Assembly (NCBI GenBank): GCA_930367215.1 | Contig: OV884058.1 | Span: 197,922,208-197,986,207 of the forward strand | Length of the DNA: 64,000 bases | Reading direction: 5' to 3' | DNA from: Pollenia angustigena | Taxonomy: Eukaryota; Arthropoda; Insecta; Diptera; Polleniidae | In this document: positions 43,673 through 55,727 of the stretch, piece after piece | Numbering within the stretch: position 1 is the first letter of the stretch | Layout of the letters: every line of letters begins with the position of its first letter | Notes under the pieces: model-generated | Told to the model about the DNA's origin: nothing | Database searches by the model: none | What the model saw: only the letters and a program-made list of their open reading frames with translations | Made by a program: the position numbers and the translations under genes

Positions 43673-45055
43673 AAAAAAGAAAGCAAATCTTTAAAAAATA
43701 TATTAGATTTAAAAAAGATCGCTTAACTTTAATAATCAAAAAAATTCCTTTCAAAAAACAAACAAATAATAAAAAGAAGATCAAATTTAAAAAATATTTA
43801 GCGATTTTAGGAAAAAAAAATTATTTACCAAAAAATCGCTTGAAAAAGCATTAAACTTCAAATTGAAAAAATGTTAATGAAAAACTCGCGAAAACTAAAT
43901 ATGCATGAAAAGAACTTCAACTTGAAGACAGGAGCAGACAAATTGAAAAAAGGAGTTGAATATTTCAAAACCAAAGAAAAATCAATACAAAAACGATCCA
44001 ACCCAATAAGTAATTTTGCTTGAAATCAAGTGTCAAACAATTGGTTAGAATTTCAAGTTTCAAGGGTTGAGATATACTTTTGTTACACTTTATTTCAATA
44101 GCATTCTCCAGTAAAATAGAAATTTGAAATCAAGTGAATATTAGTAAAATATTTTTAAAAGTATGTTTGAACTCAAGCTTATTTCCAGTTAAATTTTAGG
44201 CAACTGAAATTTTATTTTTGAGTGCTAATTGGGAAAATTATTCCAAAAGAATTTTAGATCAATAGAGCCGTTTTTATTTAGATATACAGTTAAATGATTA
44301 TTTTTGAACCAGTTTAAGTTTACTGAACAAACAACCCTCGTATACTTTTTTCCCTAGGTGCTGCGTTAAATTATAAAGTCATGCATTTGTATGTTCAAAT
44401 GAATTCGAGTATTTAACAACTAACGCTTTGTCGCACCCACACCAATTTTTTTTTCTCCTTTCAAAGATAACAACGTTCATAAATCCTTATAAAAGGGTAT
44501 TGACTTGATGGTTGACGGTATTAGTTGTTTTAAGAAATACAATTAGACAATGCATATGTAAACATATTTACATAAATGTGAACGTAAATACATACATACA
44601 TACTTATGTATGTACCTATATAGGGAGACTGATATTAAAATAAAAATCGAATTGATTTTGAAATAATTCAAAGAAGATTTCAATTGAATATTTGTATTTG
44701 GGTTGGGAAACATTGTTGGCATAAATTAATTAATATTTAGATATAAACTTATAATAAATATTTATATTAAATTGCTAAAAAAAAGTTCCTTAAAAAAAGT
44801 ATTTTTTGCCTTAAAAGTCTTAAATCTTAAAATTAATTTCTAAAAAAAACTTGTGAACTTATTACCTTTTTCGTCCTAACTGTTTTCATTCAAGTAAGTA
44901 CTTTGTTCAAATTGAAATATGTCATAATTTTTTAATAAATAAATTTTTTTTTCGTAAAAAAAGTCTGCGTTTGATAGAAATAAAACATATACGTGTGCAT
45001 AAATGCACCTATAAAAATCCAGCAGTTCTTTTAAAAGAGTAAGTAGCAGCTTAAC
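43673..45055. other. AT-rich, no gene or bounded element seen
   Basis: Poly-A-rich sequence with a TACATACATACATAC microsatellite at about 44588-44615. No frame longer than noise and no convincing inverted repeats. Confidence 0.4.
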
Positions 45056-45192
45056 TGCCTGATTTTAGAAAATGAAAACAAGTGAGTGAGTGAAAAATTA
45101 TATTGAAAACAAAAATAAATTTTCGTTTTTTATGGTTGTTTTCAATATAATCTCTCACTCACTCACTTGTGTTCATTCTCTAAAGACAGGTA
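45056..45192. mobile_element. Hairpin MITE with GTGAGTGAGTGA arms
   Basis: CTGCCTGATTTTAGAAAATG, then AACAAGTGAGTGAGTGA and TATATTGAAAAC, is mirrored by GTTTTCAATATA, TCACTCACTCACTTGT and CATTCTCTAAAGACAGGTAG. Arms are about 55 bp. No TSD was resolved. Confidence 0.7.
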
Positions 45193-45488
45193 GTAAGGCT
45201 AGTTTGCACTATCACACAAGTCTTACGAATTTCATAATATTTTGTGAGATAGAAGTCTAATGAGTTTTGATGCGACTGTCTAAAAATCTAATTTAACATT
45301 ACAGTCAGTGTTGCCAGAACTTTTAGAAGTAAAATCAGCAAAAAAAAAAAACAATTTTTCATTAAAAAATCTGCAAAATCTGCGCCAAATTTGAAAGACC
45401 TATAAATCTTTAAAACACATCTATTACATTTTTTATGTAGTTTATTTAGAAAAAGATATAACAATACATTCCTCGTAAATATCTATAA

Positions 45489-45650
45489 AGGCCGTTACAC
45501 ACTATCCCACAAAGTCTTTCGTATTTTTTGAAAATGCTTCCCTGATCTAATTATTGTTTATAAATTTTCAAAACACAAAAACAACTTATCATAACAGGGT
45601 TGCATTTTCATAAAATACGTAAGACTTTGTGGGATAGTGTGTAACGGCCT
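45489..45650. mobile_element. PIF/Harbinger-type MITE, AGGCCGTTACACAC ends
   Basis: AGGCCGTTACACACTATCCC then ACAAAGTCTT (45489) is mirrored at the right end. TAA flanks both (45486-45488 and 45651-45653). It is 162 bp. A degenerate left arm of a similar element sits at 45195. Confidence 0.87.
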
Positions 45651-45783
45651 TAAGTGATACTCGAAGCACGAGGTATAAAAAGCTAATATTTTATTAAACT
45701 TTAAACACAGAAAAGTTATAAAAATTTGTTCGATTTTAATTTTACTCGAATGTGATTTTCAGACCATGAGTGATAATGTTTAA

Positions 45784-45880
45784 TGTGTGGTTTATAGAAC
45801 ACGAGCGCCTTACTTTTCCGTTAAACTTACATTAAATTGAACGGACGAGTAAGGCGCTCGTGTTCTATAAACTACACATA
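45784..45880. mobile_element. Short palindromic MITE with TATAGAACACGAGCGCC arms
   Basis: TGTGTGGTTTATAGAACACG then AGCGCCTTACT is mirrored by AGTAAGGCGCT and CGTGTTCTATAAACTACACA. It is 97 bp. No TSD was assigned. Confidence 0.7.
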
Positions 45881-46282
45881 AATATTTATATGTACATTAA
45901 AACAATCTATCCAAATTTAATTATTCAGGCTGAGCACGGATTAATTACATCTTTGTTATTTTAAACAACAAATTAAAAGTTAATTGCTTGACATGTTATT
46001 TAAATTATCAATGGTCTTATTGACAGCTTTTAAATTAAATATTGAAACATATGAATATATTCGTATTATATTCATATGCATACTATTTCGTGTAAAATCA
46101 GATGACATAAGTCCTGCGATAACAATGTGTCAAGACAATGCAAATTTGTAAGTAATCTTTTGTAAATAAAATTCCTACTACAGAATCTATTTCCACACGG
46201 TTCTTCAATGAATGGTTGATATACCTAATTTGTCATTGTAAGAAGTGGGAATAGTACAAACACAAGTGACAATGTTAAAAAT

Positions 46283-47699
46283 GGCTGTAGGAAAAATCGC
46301 CCAAAGAAAAATGGCCCAAAAAAATTCCATGTAAAATTGGGCCTGAATTCATATGAAAAGTGACCCAAAATTGTTGGGCTATTTTTCGTTACTATTGGGT
46401 GATTTTTCGTTTTTTAAATTTGGTGATTTTTCATTATGAAAAATCCCCCAAAAATATTATATGAAAAATAGCCCATTTTTTGGGCATACTATTTGTCTCA
46501 ATCATTCATTATTACTATACGACGAATTCCTAAATGTTATTTATAAAAATAACGGGACATATTGCAAAAAGGTGGCATGTCATAACGTCCAGTGTCATAG
46601 TGTCCGTGGACAAACTCGAAAGCATAGCTTACAAACTTGAAAGCATAGCCGTCCTAAGGCAAGCTTCTCTGCACCCAGAGAAAAAACAACAAAACCATTT
46701 TTAAAAAAATGTTGACCATATTATGTTTAATTTAACCAAATCATTGTCACCGACAACCACATTATGGTAAAATAAGTTTCTTTAAAAATAGTTTTGTTGG
46801 TTGTGACCATAATAAAACAGGTTTTTCTCTTAACTTTGTAAGTTACTAAATTTATATGAACAATAAACACTCACTCAAAATATTATGTAGTTAAATTCAA
46901 ACGAAAATTCATTTTAAACAAATTAAAATTCATTTAGAAAACGGATCATTTACATTTCATTTAAAACAAATGATTTTTACATTCATTTTTGAATTTTTTA
47001 TTTATTGAACAGCATATTCGTTAAAATTTAATAGTTTTTCTTTTAAAAAATATGTTTTAACCAAGGCGAATTTATTACAGGTGGTCTTAAAAGCCCTGCT
47101 GATATTAGCAAAAATCACTGTTGGATGTCAACATTTTGTTTATTCTCTTTTATTCTCTTTGTTTCTGTTTTGTTTTATTTCTGTTTTTGACATTGTACAA
47201 TGATTTTACAAAAACAAATTGCTTGTGGTTTTTGTACGAGTTGTACTTGTTTTAGTACCGAGATTACCTGGGATGAATTCGCCTTGGTTTTAACCTACAA
47301 AAATCAAACTACATAAAAAATAAAAACGAAAAAACATTATTTTTTGGTAGTTTGTTTTTTGAATAACAAACATAAATGTTAAAAAATAAAATTATTTGTA
47401 AAATAACTACATTTTTATTCAATTTTAACAGTACGAAAAACGAATTTATTAACCCACAATCAGTTACTGTAATAATTTTATAAGTGCTGTTTTGCAAATT
47501 GGGTAATTTTTAATTTTTTTTTTTTGTTGGGAAAAAATCGTTTTTTCTTTTTGGGTCTTTTTTCATTTTTGGGCTCTTTTTCGTTTCTTTTGGGCAAAAT
47601 TTCATATTTTACTTTTGGGTTATTTTTCATGCTCTTTTGGGCGATTTTTAATTTTTTTTTTTTTTTGCCATTTTTCTTTGGGCGACATTTCCTACAGCC
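46283..47699. mobile_element. Foldback / Mutator-type element, copy 2 (complete)
   Basis: It has the same ends as copy 1 (GGCTGTAGGAAAAATCGCCC and ATTTCCTACAGCC) and is flanked by GTTAAAAAT (46274-46282) and GTAAAAAAT (47700-47708), 8 of 9 matching. Its left arm carries the GTCGTATAGTAATAATGAAT segment reversed, so the element is inverted relative to copy 1. A hAT-type MITE sits inside. Confidence 0.87.
47062..47286. mobile_element. hAT-type MITE, CAAGGCGAAT family, copy 2
   Basis: CAAGGCGAATTTATTACAGG (47062) and GAATTCGCCTTG (ending 47286), with a perfect 8-bp duplication GTTTTAAC at 47054-47061 and 47287-47294. It is 225 bp, nested in the foldback element. The interior differs from copy 1 at 9020. 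Confidence 0.87.
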
Positions 47700-47708
47700 G
47701 TAAAAAAT

Positions 47709-48378
47709 CTGCAATTTTAAGTCAAAAATCTGCAATTTTAAGCCAAAAATCTTCAAATCTGCATTTTGGCAATGGAGATAGCGGGTAGGTATACTAGAAA
47801 TAAATGATTAAGATTAAAAATAAAGTGTTGTTGGTTATACATTTGACCCATCTACGGGCATCCTACGCGCGGCAGGGTCCAAATTTAAGAAGCCCCACTA
47901 ACAAGAGGCGACAAGGGGAAAGTATGTCTCGAGAAAATGTTAAAGACAAAAAACTAAATGAGGTATGTCATACATTTTAACTCAGTAGGGGCAACTCCTG
48001 GGCAGTTATGGGGCGTTTTCTTCAATATATTTCTAATCTGTATTGACTATTTTGTATGGGAGCCGCCTTAAGGAATGGAAATAGAGGGTAGGTTTGTTAG
48101 AAATAAATGACTGGGATGAAAAACAAAGTGGAGTTTGTTATACATTTGACCCATGTAGGGGCATCCTAGGCACTGCAGGGGCCAAATTTAAGAATTTCAA
48201 CCATACAAATATGGTGGCTTAAAAAAATTCTTAAATTCGTACATACCTACCCGTTATCTCCATTTTTTTAAGAGGGCTACCAGACAAAATGTTTAAAACA
48301 GACTAGAAATATATTGAAGAATAGGGTTGAAATGTTTGTATTTTTTTTTTTCGTTCTTGTTTATATAAATACAAATAA
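47709..48378. repeat. Two diverged direct repeats about 304 bp apart
   Basis: GAGATAGCGGGTAGGTATAC, AAATAAATGATTAAG, TATACATTTGACCCATCTAC and GGGCATCCTACG near 47770 recur with changes near 48074. The duplicates are noncoding and the family is unassigned. Confidence 0.6.
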
Positions 48379-50061
48379 AAGTACACAGAAAAAACAGATT
48401 CGTGATCACAACCGAATTTGGCGCCAATCGAATTTCGTCGGTTGCATGTACTATCACACAATTCGGTTCCAATTACTGAAAATTTTGTTGCTTAGCATAG
48501 TAGGTTTGATAGCAATATTTGAATTTTAGTACACTATCAGTCATAACAACAGATATTGTTAGTTGTTAGTATGATTATTAGAAACAAAATTGTGCTTATA
48601 CCCGAATAAATGATAGGTGCAACTGAATTAACACATAATTGGTGTTCATAACAAGAGATTTGATTGTTGTTATCAATATATTTTTTTTAACCGGTCAAAT
48701 GTAGCCCATAAGGGGCAAGGACTTGTCCAAAGGTAATCTCAATGAATGGAAAAAATGGGTTATTTTACAGTTCGATGTCCAAGGGCAAGACCATATAACC
48801 AAGCTCGCAAAGGGGAAGTCTTAAAACTACTCCATGGTATACTCCAGAGGATTTGCTTTGAAATCGTTTCAAAACGAAAACATGTCGTTAAAAAACGAAG
48901 ACATGTCGTTTCACTGCAAACTCTTTTTAATAATGGCATGGTCCATACTTGCACTACATTGGACCAGTCCAGGATCAAAATGGATCAAGAAGTCCAATAT
49001 AATTTGCAGGGTATAAAAAATAATACATACATTCATACATACATACGTACGTGTATATGTTCATACCTATAAGAATACGTAAATTACTTACCCCTATTTC
49101 CATTTTTGACCGCAAATATATTTTTTAAATATAATATTAACAAGTAAGAAAGTATAGTCGGTCAAGCCCGACCATATGATACCCTACACCACAGTACACA
49201 TCATGCTTATGTGTCCATATAAACATAGATTTATCTATGTTTATAAACTTCATGAAAATCGGTTTGAAAGTTTGTGAGAGGCAGAAATTGCCCCCTACCT
49301 CCCCTTGTGGTCCTATTTTTGAAAAACTGTATAGCTAATGTGTCCATATAGATATGGTTCTATCTATGGTTTAAATTTCATTACAATCGGTTTGAGAGGA
49401 AGAAATTGTCCCTATCTCCCCTCGCGGTCCGATTTTTTTAAAAATTTATACATTTTGTGTCCATATAGATATGGATCTATCTATGTTTTAAATTTCATTG
49501 AAATCGGTTTGATAGTTTCTGAGAGGAAGAAATTTCCCCCTATCTTCCCTCGTGGTCCTACGATTCAGCCCATTTGCAATAGGCTTGTCCTTGTGCCAAT
49601 AAGAAAAAATGTTTTGATAGAAAAGTTAGTAAGCAATTGGGGCTTTTAACTATTTATTGGTTGTGAATTCCGAACAATTATATTTTCATTTGTTGTACTC
49701 GAATTGAATCTATTCCAACAATCAATAATTAGCTGCAATAAATGAATAATCATTTATATTACAAAGTTTATTGACGAAAGCAAATAATTGATTGCAATGA
49801 CCAATATTCAGTATTGCCATATATTAAATTCGGTTGTGATTCTAACCATTTGTACTAATTTTTAGAACTTAATTAAATTAGTAATCATAACTAATAAAAG
49901 AATTGAAGGAATCATATTTCAGTTGGAACATCATTTTTATAATCAAGAGAATTAAAAATCAGTTAGAACTATACATTTTTAATAGTTGCAATAATAAATT
50001 ATGCTACTTGATCAATATTTTATTACTGCAATCGTTTCCCAACCAATTTGTTTTCTGTGTG
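48379..50061. mobile_element. Possible ACACAG-ended element with an inserted family 2 element
   Basis: ACACAGAAAAAACAGATTCG at 48379 and CCAATTTGTTTTCTGTGTGT at about 50042 are imperfect inverted ends, and both flanking sides contain AACCGAATTTGG/AATTCGGTTGTG-like pieces. The TSD is unresolved. A family 2 hairpin-ended element occupies 49140-49605. Confidence 0.45.
49140..49605 (+). mobile_element. Hairpin-ended element, family 2, partial
   Basis: The terminus ACAAGTAAGAAAGTATAGTC with hairpin GTCGGTCAAGCCCGAC and GATACCCTACACCACAG is followed by tandem units of about 110-120 bp (GTGTCCATATAGATATGG, AATCGGTTTGA, GGAAGAAATT, TCCC). It ends near GTGCCAATAAGAA without its right terminus. Confidence 0.8.
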
Positions 50062-53000
50062 TAAGCTATGATTTTTCCTTTAAAGTATTCTTTAAAAATA
50101 AGCACGTTATGTTTAACCCGTATTAGTACTTAATCATTCCATGTGATAATTGTGATTTTGTGCGCGTTATTTTTTTGGATAAGTGAAGTGATTGTGAGTT
50201 ACATGAAAAATAAATAAAACCTAAAGTAAACCAAATTTAAAGAGAATGACAAAAAAGGTGGGGCTAGGGGAGGTTAAGTGATAACTATATCTAGTACTGT
50301 TAAGTATCAAAAGTAAGTACTATACATTTCAGCTGCCACCCAAGTAACCAGATCATTTTTAGTGACTTCATATATTTTTTTAATGATTAGCGTGACTGAC
50401 TGGGTGACCATCGCCCAGCCCAAACAACTTAAGCCAGACACTCGAAATTTTGTATGTAGACTCCCCTCGCAATGTGTAAAATAAAAAAATAGTAGAGACT
50501 TTTAGAAAATTAATTCATAAGGGGTTAGAAATGGGTAAAACGGGTAAAATCAGTAACATTATGTCTCGTGATCTAACAGAGGTAGACGTAAAATTTAAAA
50601 AAACACCCTTATTGAATCGAAATTGAGTTATCATGTGTTGGGTACATTTTAGAAATTTAAATATTTTGGGTATAAAAAAGGGCAACAATAAAATGTTGGT
50701 ACTTTTTTGGTAAACAATTTATCTTCTTAAAGTAATAAAGATTAAAATAAAGTTAAATTGTGTTCTTTTCTCTTAAAAAGCTCTTATACAAATTTTGGTA
50801 CCTTTTGGAAATTCAAATATATAAATACCGTTGGTACTTTTTCCTGTTAAGCTATTTTTATTTTTATACAAATATATGCCCAATATTTGAATGCCAAATT
50901 TCAGCTATTTACTGAAAGAACAGATATTTGTTATATATATGTAGCTATGCAGTCGCGAGTACAGGGGAAGAAAAAAGAATTGGTACACATCCTTACCCAT
51001 CTCAACCCCCACGCACCTTAAACGGAAAAATATATACCATTTCTATGATCTTTCCAAATGAAATTTTGCAAAATGGCATGTTTCAGTTGAAGGTTCCTAA
51101 ACAATCCCCCCGTCACCCATCCCACAGGAGCTCAAGTCGGATCCACGTCAGAGTTATGTTGAGAGATATATACATATGTTTATGTTTTTATATAATCACA
51201 TAAGTTCACATATTATATTATAACCCTATATGATCATATCTACTTTTATTTGCTCAGGTAGGCAAAAAGATGGGGACAGGAGATGAGCATATATAGATAT
51301 TCCTCAAACTACTAATATAATCGCTACAAATTATCATATTTTATTACACCTCCGAAGCCTTTTTTAATTTTGTTCGACACTTTTGGGTCGTCAATGATCT
51401 GGCCAACCCCTGTATGTACGAGTCTAAAATTTTACCTAGGGATCAAACATGCTATTCTTAAGTTGGATACCAAATTTCAGCCATTTACGTAAAGAAATAA
51501 AGAAGTTATGGATTGTTGGCCGGAATTTCCCAGTGTGCAAGGTTGCAATTGCAATTTGCGCACAAGTTTACATGGACAGACAACTAGACAGGCCGACGAA
51601 TGGACATCATTATATCACTTAAAACAGTTATCATGAGTCGATATACTAAAAGATTGGTCCAGATTTCTATGTATTACTCACATCACCAAAAACGTATGTA
51701 CATAATTGCTTCTTTCATATAACATTTATTTCAACCGACAACCTGCTTTGTCTTACAATTTTCGAGCATAAATTAAATGTAGATAGTGGAATTGAAGCAA
51801 CACGTTGAGTATACAGATATATATTTAAAACAGAAAAGCCAATTTATTGAAAAAAAAAAAAATTATGTGTTGTAGGCATCTTAAAAATTTAACATGTATC
51901 CAAATATGCCTCAAAAAGGAAAAATATCCGCTAAAAACTTAAACATGCTGCAAAAAGGCTCTTTCAACCAAATTTTGCAAAAAAATGGTTCAAACTGGAA
52001 AATATGCAAAAATATGCACTAACAAATCGATGCCAAAATTCATAAAAATTTTCTGCCTTTATTGGTCGCACAAGGAAAAACATGCAATTGCATATATTTG
52101 GTTTCCCTGTTTATGTCTAATATAACCTGAATCTATTTTGAATTCTAGATAAATCTTATCATGCGAAATAAAGTATTTTCGCGTACTTTATTATTCTCAT
52201 AAAGTATAGAGTAGGTTCCATGGGCAGCTATCAACAGACAGCTCACTTGGGTCCTTTATTGGTCCCTTTGTGATAAGTATAGAGTACAATTACTCGAAAT
52301 AACGTTAAATACTTTATTATATAGTACGGGTAGCAAGCCTACATGTATCCCAAAAATATACTATATTAATGTGACCTATAATTACGGTGCTTTTAACACC
52401 CTACTATTGAAATAGTGTGTGGTCAACTTTTTAAAAAACTGAAGCAAATTAACCTCTACTGCAAGGCACATGCCATTTTTTAGTTTTCTCTCTTAGCGAT
52501 TTGGGTAATCGTGTAAGACCTTCAAGAGGTCTGGATTATAACCGCCCTAAACTCCTAAGGGCTACTGTTTGTTGATATATTAAGAATTTTTGTTTAACCG
52601 CACACTCTAGGAGATATGCACAGTAGGATGGGTACTGATGTATGAGAAAAAATAAAAGTTCTCGAGTCATATTCTAATAGCAATATTATTTTGTCTTACG
52701 TTAAAACTTATAAAAATTAACATCTTGAGCCCGCGCCAGAGCTCCAAAGAATTAGGTATTTTTTAAAAAATCCATTTTTTAAATTTTAATATTTTTATTA
52801 CTAAATATCAATTACATATATTATTTATTAAAACTTAGAACATTTTTAATTAAACTTGAAAAAATAAAACTTTGGTTCTTATACAACATAAAACAATAAA
52901 ATCATTTTTTGGTCACAAAATCATGTTTGCTGTCATATCTGGGCATCTCTCGTCTTGATTCAAGTTTCGTCTGTATTAAACCTTCTTTTTATTTTCTTAT

Positions 53001-53098
53001 TTCATAGAGTCATGCGTGCTTCTGGCACTATTTTCTCGAAAAGTTGTTAGAATACAGTAATATGCTTCTCTGCCATACTCAAAATTAAATATTTAAAA
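50062..53098. other. Repeat-derived noncoding stretch
   Basis: The 50300-51700 portion has text related to the hairpin-ended families (AAATTTCAGCCATTTAC, TTGCGCACAAGTTTACATGG, GAGTCGATATACT), without intact termini. TTGGTACTTTTT motifs recur at 50695 and 50830. AAAATATGC-rich sequence spans 51890-52060. Open frames at 50928 and elsewhere show no domain. Confidence 0.4.
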
Positions 53099-53235
53099 CT
53101 AGCTGACTCGGTCCACGTTGCTGGCCCTAAGCAAACATTAGTGTTGTATTACCACACGATTTAAATTGAGCTTTTAACGAAATTTACGGCCTTTAAATAC
53201 AAATCCCTGGAATACCCATCATAAAGCTTTTTTTA
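53099..53235 (-). mobile_element. Helitron 3'-end remnant
   Basis: CTAGCTGACTCGGTCCACGT at 53100 is the reverse of a Helitron end (...AGTCAGCTAG) with A on its left. The rest is too decayed to bound. Confidence 0.5.
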
Positions 53236-53238
53236 AGG

Positions 53239-53386
53239 AATAACTTATTGTGTTTGGCGTATTTAAAATACGCCTACGACAGTTCGGTAATAGATTAAAG
53301 GAAACAAGTTCACATTCTCTTTAATCTATTACCAAACAGTCGTAGGCGTATTTTAAATACGCCAAACACAATAAGGGTGATTATTA
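53239..53386. mobile_element. MITE, TTATTGTGTTTGGCG family (relative of 299-373)
   Basis: A full palindrome: CTTATTGTGTTTGGCGTATT then TAAAATACGCCTACGAC and GGTAATAGATTAAAG are mirrored on the right, ending CACAATAAGGGTGATTATT. It is larger than the 75-bp relative at 299-373. Confidence 0.78.
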
Positions 53387-53411
53387 CAGTAACGGACTGA
53401 AGTTTACTTAA

Positions 53412-53645
53412 AGGCTCAGTTAGGCGAACGTTGCTGTACCCGTAATGTACCGCACCGTACTGTTAGCACGTTAGTGCACTTATAGAACGTTTAAAAACGT
53501 GTCATATGTTTTCCCATACATAAACAAAAAGCAATAGTATACATAAAACAAAACACACAGTGATGGGAATCAAAAATGTTCAAATAGTGAACGTTGTGCA
53601 GAAAAGGTTCCACGTGATTTAAATGGTATTAAAACAGTATTTTGT
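53412..53645. mobile_element. AGGCTCAGTTAGGCG element, truncated copy 2
   Basis: About 235 bp nearly identical to the left part of 18166-18920 (GTACCCGTAATGTACCGCAC, GTGATGGGAATC). The right end is absent. The break coincides with the start of the tandem-arm element near 53697. Confidence 0.82.
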
Positions 53646-54619
53646 GTATAGTTAAATTTTTCTTTATGTAAAATTAAATGAAAATGTTATTGAAAGTAAC
53701 GAAAGGTTCATTTAAGTTTTACTGTCAAAAATTCAACCGCGAACTCCGTAAAAACAAACGAATATTCAGTTATTTTATATAAATTTACTATCAAAAAATT
53801 AACAACATATTCCGTAAAAACAAATGAGCATTCAGTTACTATAAAAAATGAATTGCTTGTTTTGTGTTAGCAATTCTCATTTTCTATTTGTTAAAATAAT
53901 TTAGTTAAATACATCAAATTTGAAAAGTAAAATAATTGCGAAGCCATATCGGTCATGCTGCTGGTGTCTTATAATTGAGAGTTCTTCTGTAAACAACGTG
54001 GTCAGTTCAACAAAAGTAAAACAAACGTGTGTAACAGGGTAAGTAAATAAAATTATTCTCTCTCTCGTTCATTAGAAAAACAAGCGGACAGCTGTCTGGT
54101 ATTTTTTAGAAATTTGGCTCTTTTGTGGAGTAAACGAAAATTACTGAATTTAATAAAATAACTGAATATTTCTTTGTTTTTACGGAATATTCAGTTAATT
54201 TTTTGAGAGTTATCTATACAGTATTTTTCGTTTAGCTGCATTTCACTTAACTGCATTTTTTGCCTATCTGCACGAAATACAAATAATTGTGTATGAAGGC
54301 TAAATATTGTTAGAAAAAAAATCTTGTACGTGCATTTTGCTTAAGTGCATATTTTGGATAACAGCATTCGATTTTTGGTCAACAATTTTTATTTTTAATA
54401 CAAAACATTTTTTTTAAGTGCCTCATAAAAACAAAAAAACATTATTTTATCAATCGCTATTTTATGAAAAAAGGCAAGCAAATTAAATTTGCTGATATGG
54501 TAACACAAATGGCTGAATTAAAAATTCAGTTGATCTAGCAGCTGTGATTGTGTGAGCACATATAAACATTCCAAACATACATGTTCTGCTAAAAGCAGAA
54601 CCACTAGTGGTGAATGAGA

Positions 54620-55610
54620 ATAAAGTTAGTTTGTCATTCCGTGTCAAACTTTTTTATTATACATCTAAGGCCCTATAAAGTACATATATTCTGGCTCCTT
54701 GAGTTATTCTAAGGTCCGTTTCACAACTTACTGATAGCTAAACGTAGGATTTTATCAGCCGTATAAAAAGTGCTCAATTATTACAACTTTACTTTAACCT
54801 ACCAGGTAGGGTGAACCTTAATTTACTTTATCGCTCACTTGAAGTAAAGTTTTTCAATCAATTAAGATTATTTGTTATTTAAATTATATATTAATAAAAA
54901 ATTTATTTCCAAACAACTAAATGTTAATTAAGTCAAAATTATATTTTTAATTTTCTTTCAACATAAAAATAAATTAATTCAATTATCATATTAATTAAAT
55001 TTAAAGTCATTTTAAACCATTTTTTTTAATTGATAAAAAAAACTGCTGATATTTTTTTCTGTGTAATCATGGATTGAAATCCAGAACAATCGGTTCAGTA
55101 GGATCAGAGCTGTGAATCAAAATGTGAAACCACCAACCTAAAAATATGATAATTTTGTTACAAATACTAACATAAATGGTGGAATAATGCATGGAATAAT
55201 ATAAGATCTTGCACAAATTCGTTTTATACGACTGTTAAATTTCGGGAAGATCGGTCCATAATTTACAATAGGCCGCATATAAAGCCTACACTGAGAAATT
55301 AATTAAATGCGCCTAAAACTGAAGCTTAATATGGCCTGAAAAATGTCATGCAATTTTGTGATATATGGTCCATAATTTACCTTAGATCCCATACTAAGTA
55401 GCCCTCAGAAATTCACTGTAAGCTCGAAAACTTATTTCACTGCTGTATTGAAATTTATTCTTATTTAAGTTTTTTATCCCCAGAAATCACACTACAGAAT
55501 TTTGGGATGATTGGTTCATAATTTATATGCTGATGCCGTTATTTTTTTTTTAAATTAGAACTGTCGGTGGAGGGTATCAATGATTTAGCACTTTAAATTG
55601 TTTTTAAATG
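54620..55610 (+). mobile_element. Hairpin-ended element, family 1, degraded, with an internal insert
   Basis: The core GTTTGTCATTCCGTGTCAAAC and TATATTCTGGCTCCTTGAG lie on the left. From 55068 the element resumes (GATTGAAATCCAGAACAATC, 153-bp unit pieces) and closes with GGTGGAGGGTATCAATGATT near 55570. The stretch 54713-55067 is foreign AT-rich sequence beginning GTCCGTTTCACAACTTACTG. Confidence 0.65.
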
Positions 55611-55727
55611 AATTGTTTTATTTACATATAGGTATTGCTTTCATTTAAAACAGTATTAAAATCTATTTTTGTAATAACAACAAAATTTTGCATAAGGACA
55701 CATTTTTTCAGGTAGGTGTATTCTCTT

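Larger units (their letters stand above)
45305..47775. mobile_element. Possible hAT-type element around nested inserts (tentative)
   Basis: CAGTGTTGCCAGAAC at 45305 looks like the CAGTGTTG hAT end. AAAATCTGCAAAATCTGC just inside resembles the AAAATCTGCAATTTTAAG run at 47705-47770. The 8-bp TSD was not found, so the right boundary is a guess. Confidence 0.3.
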
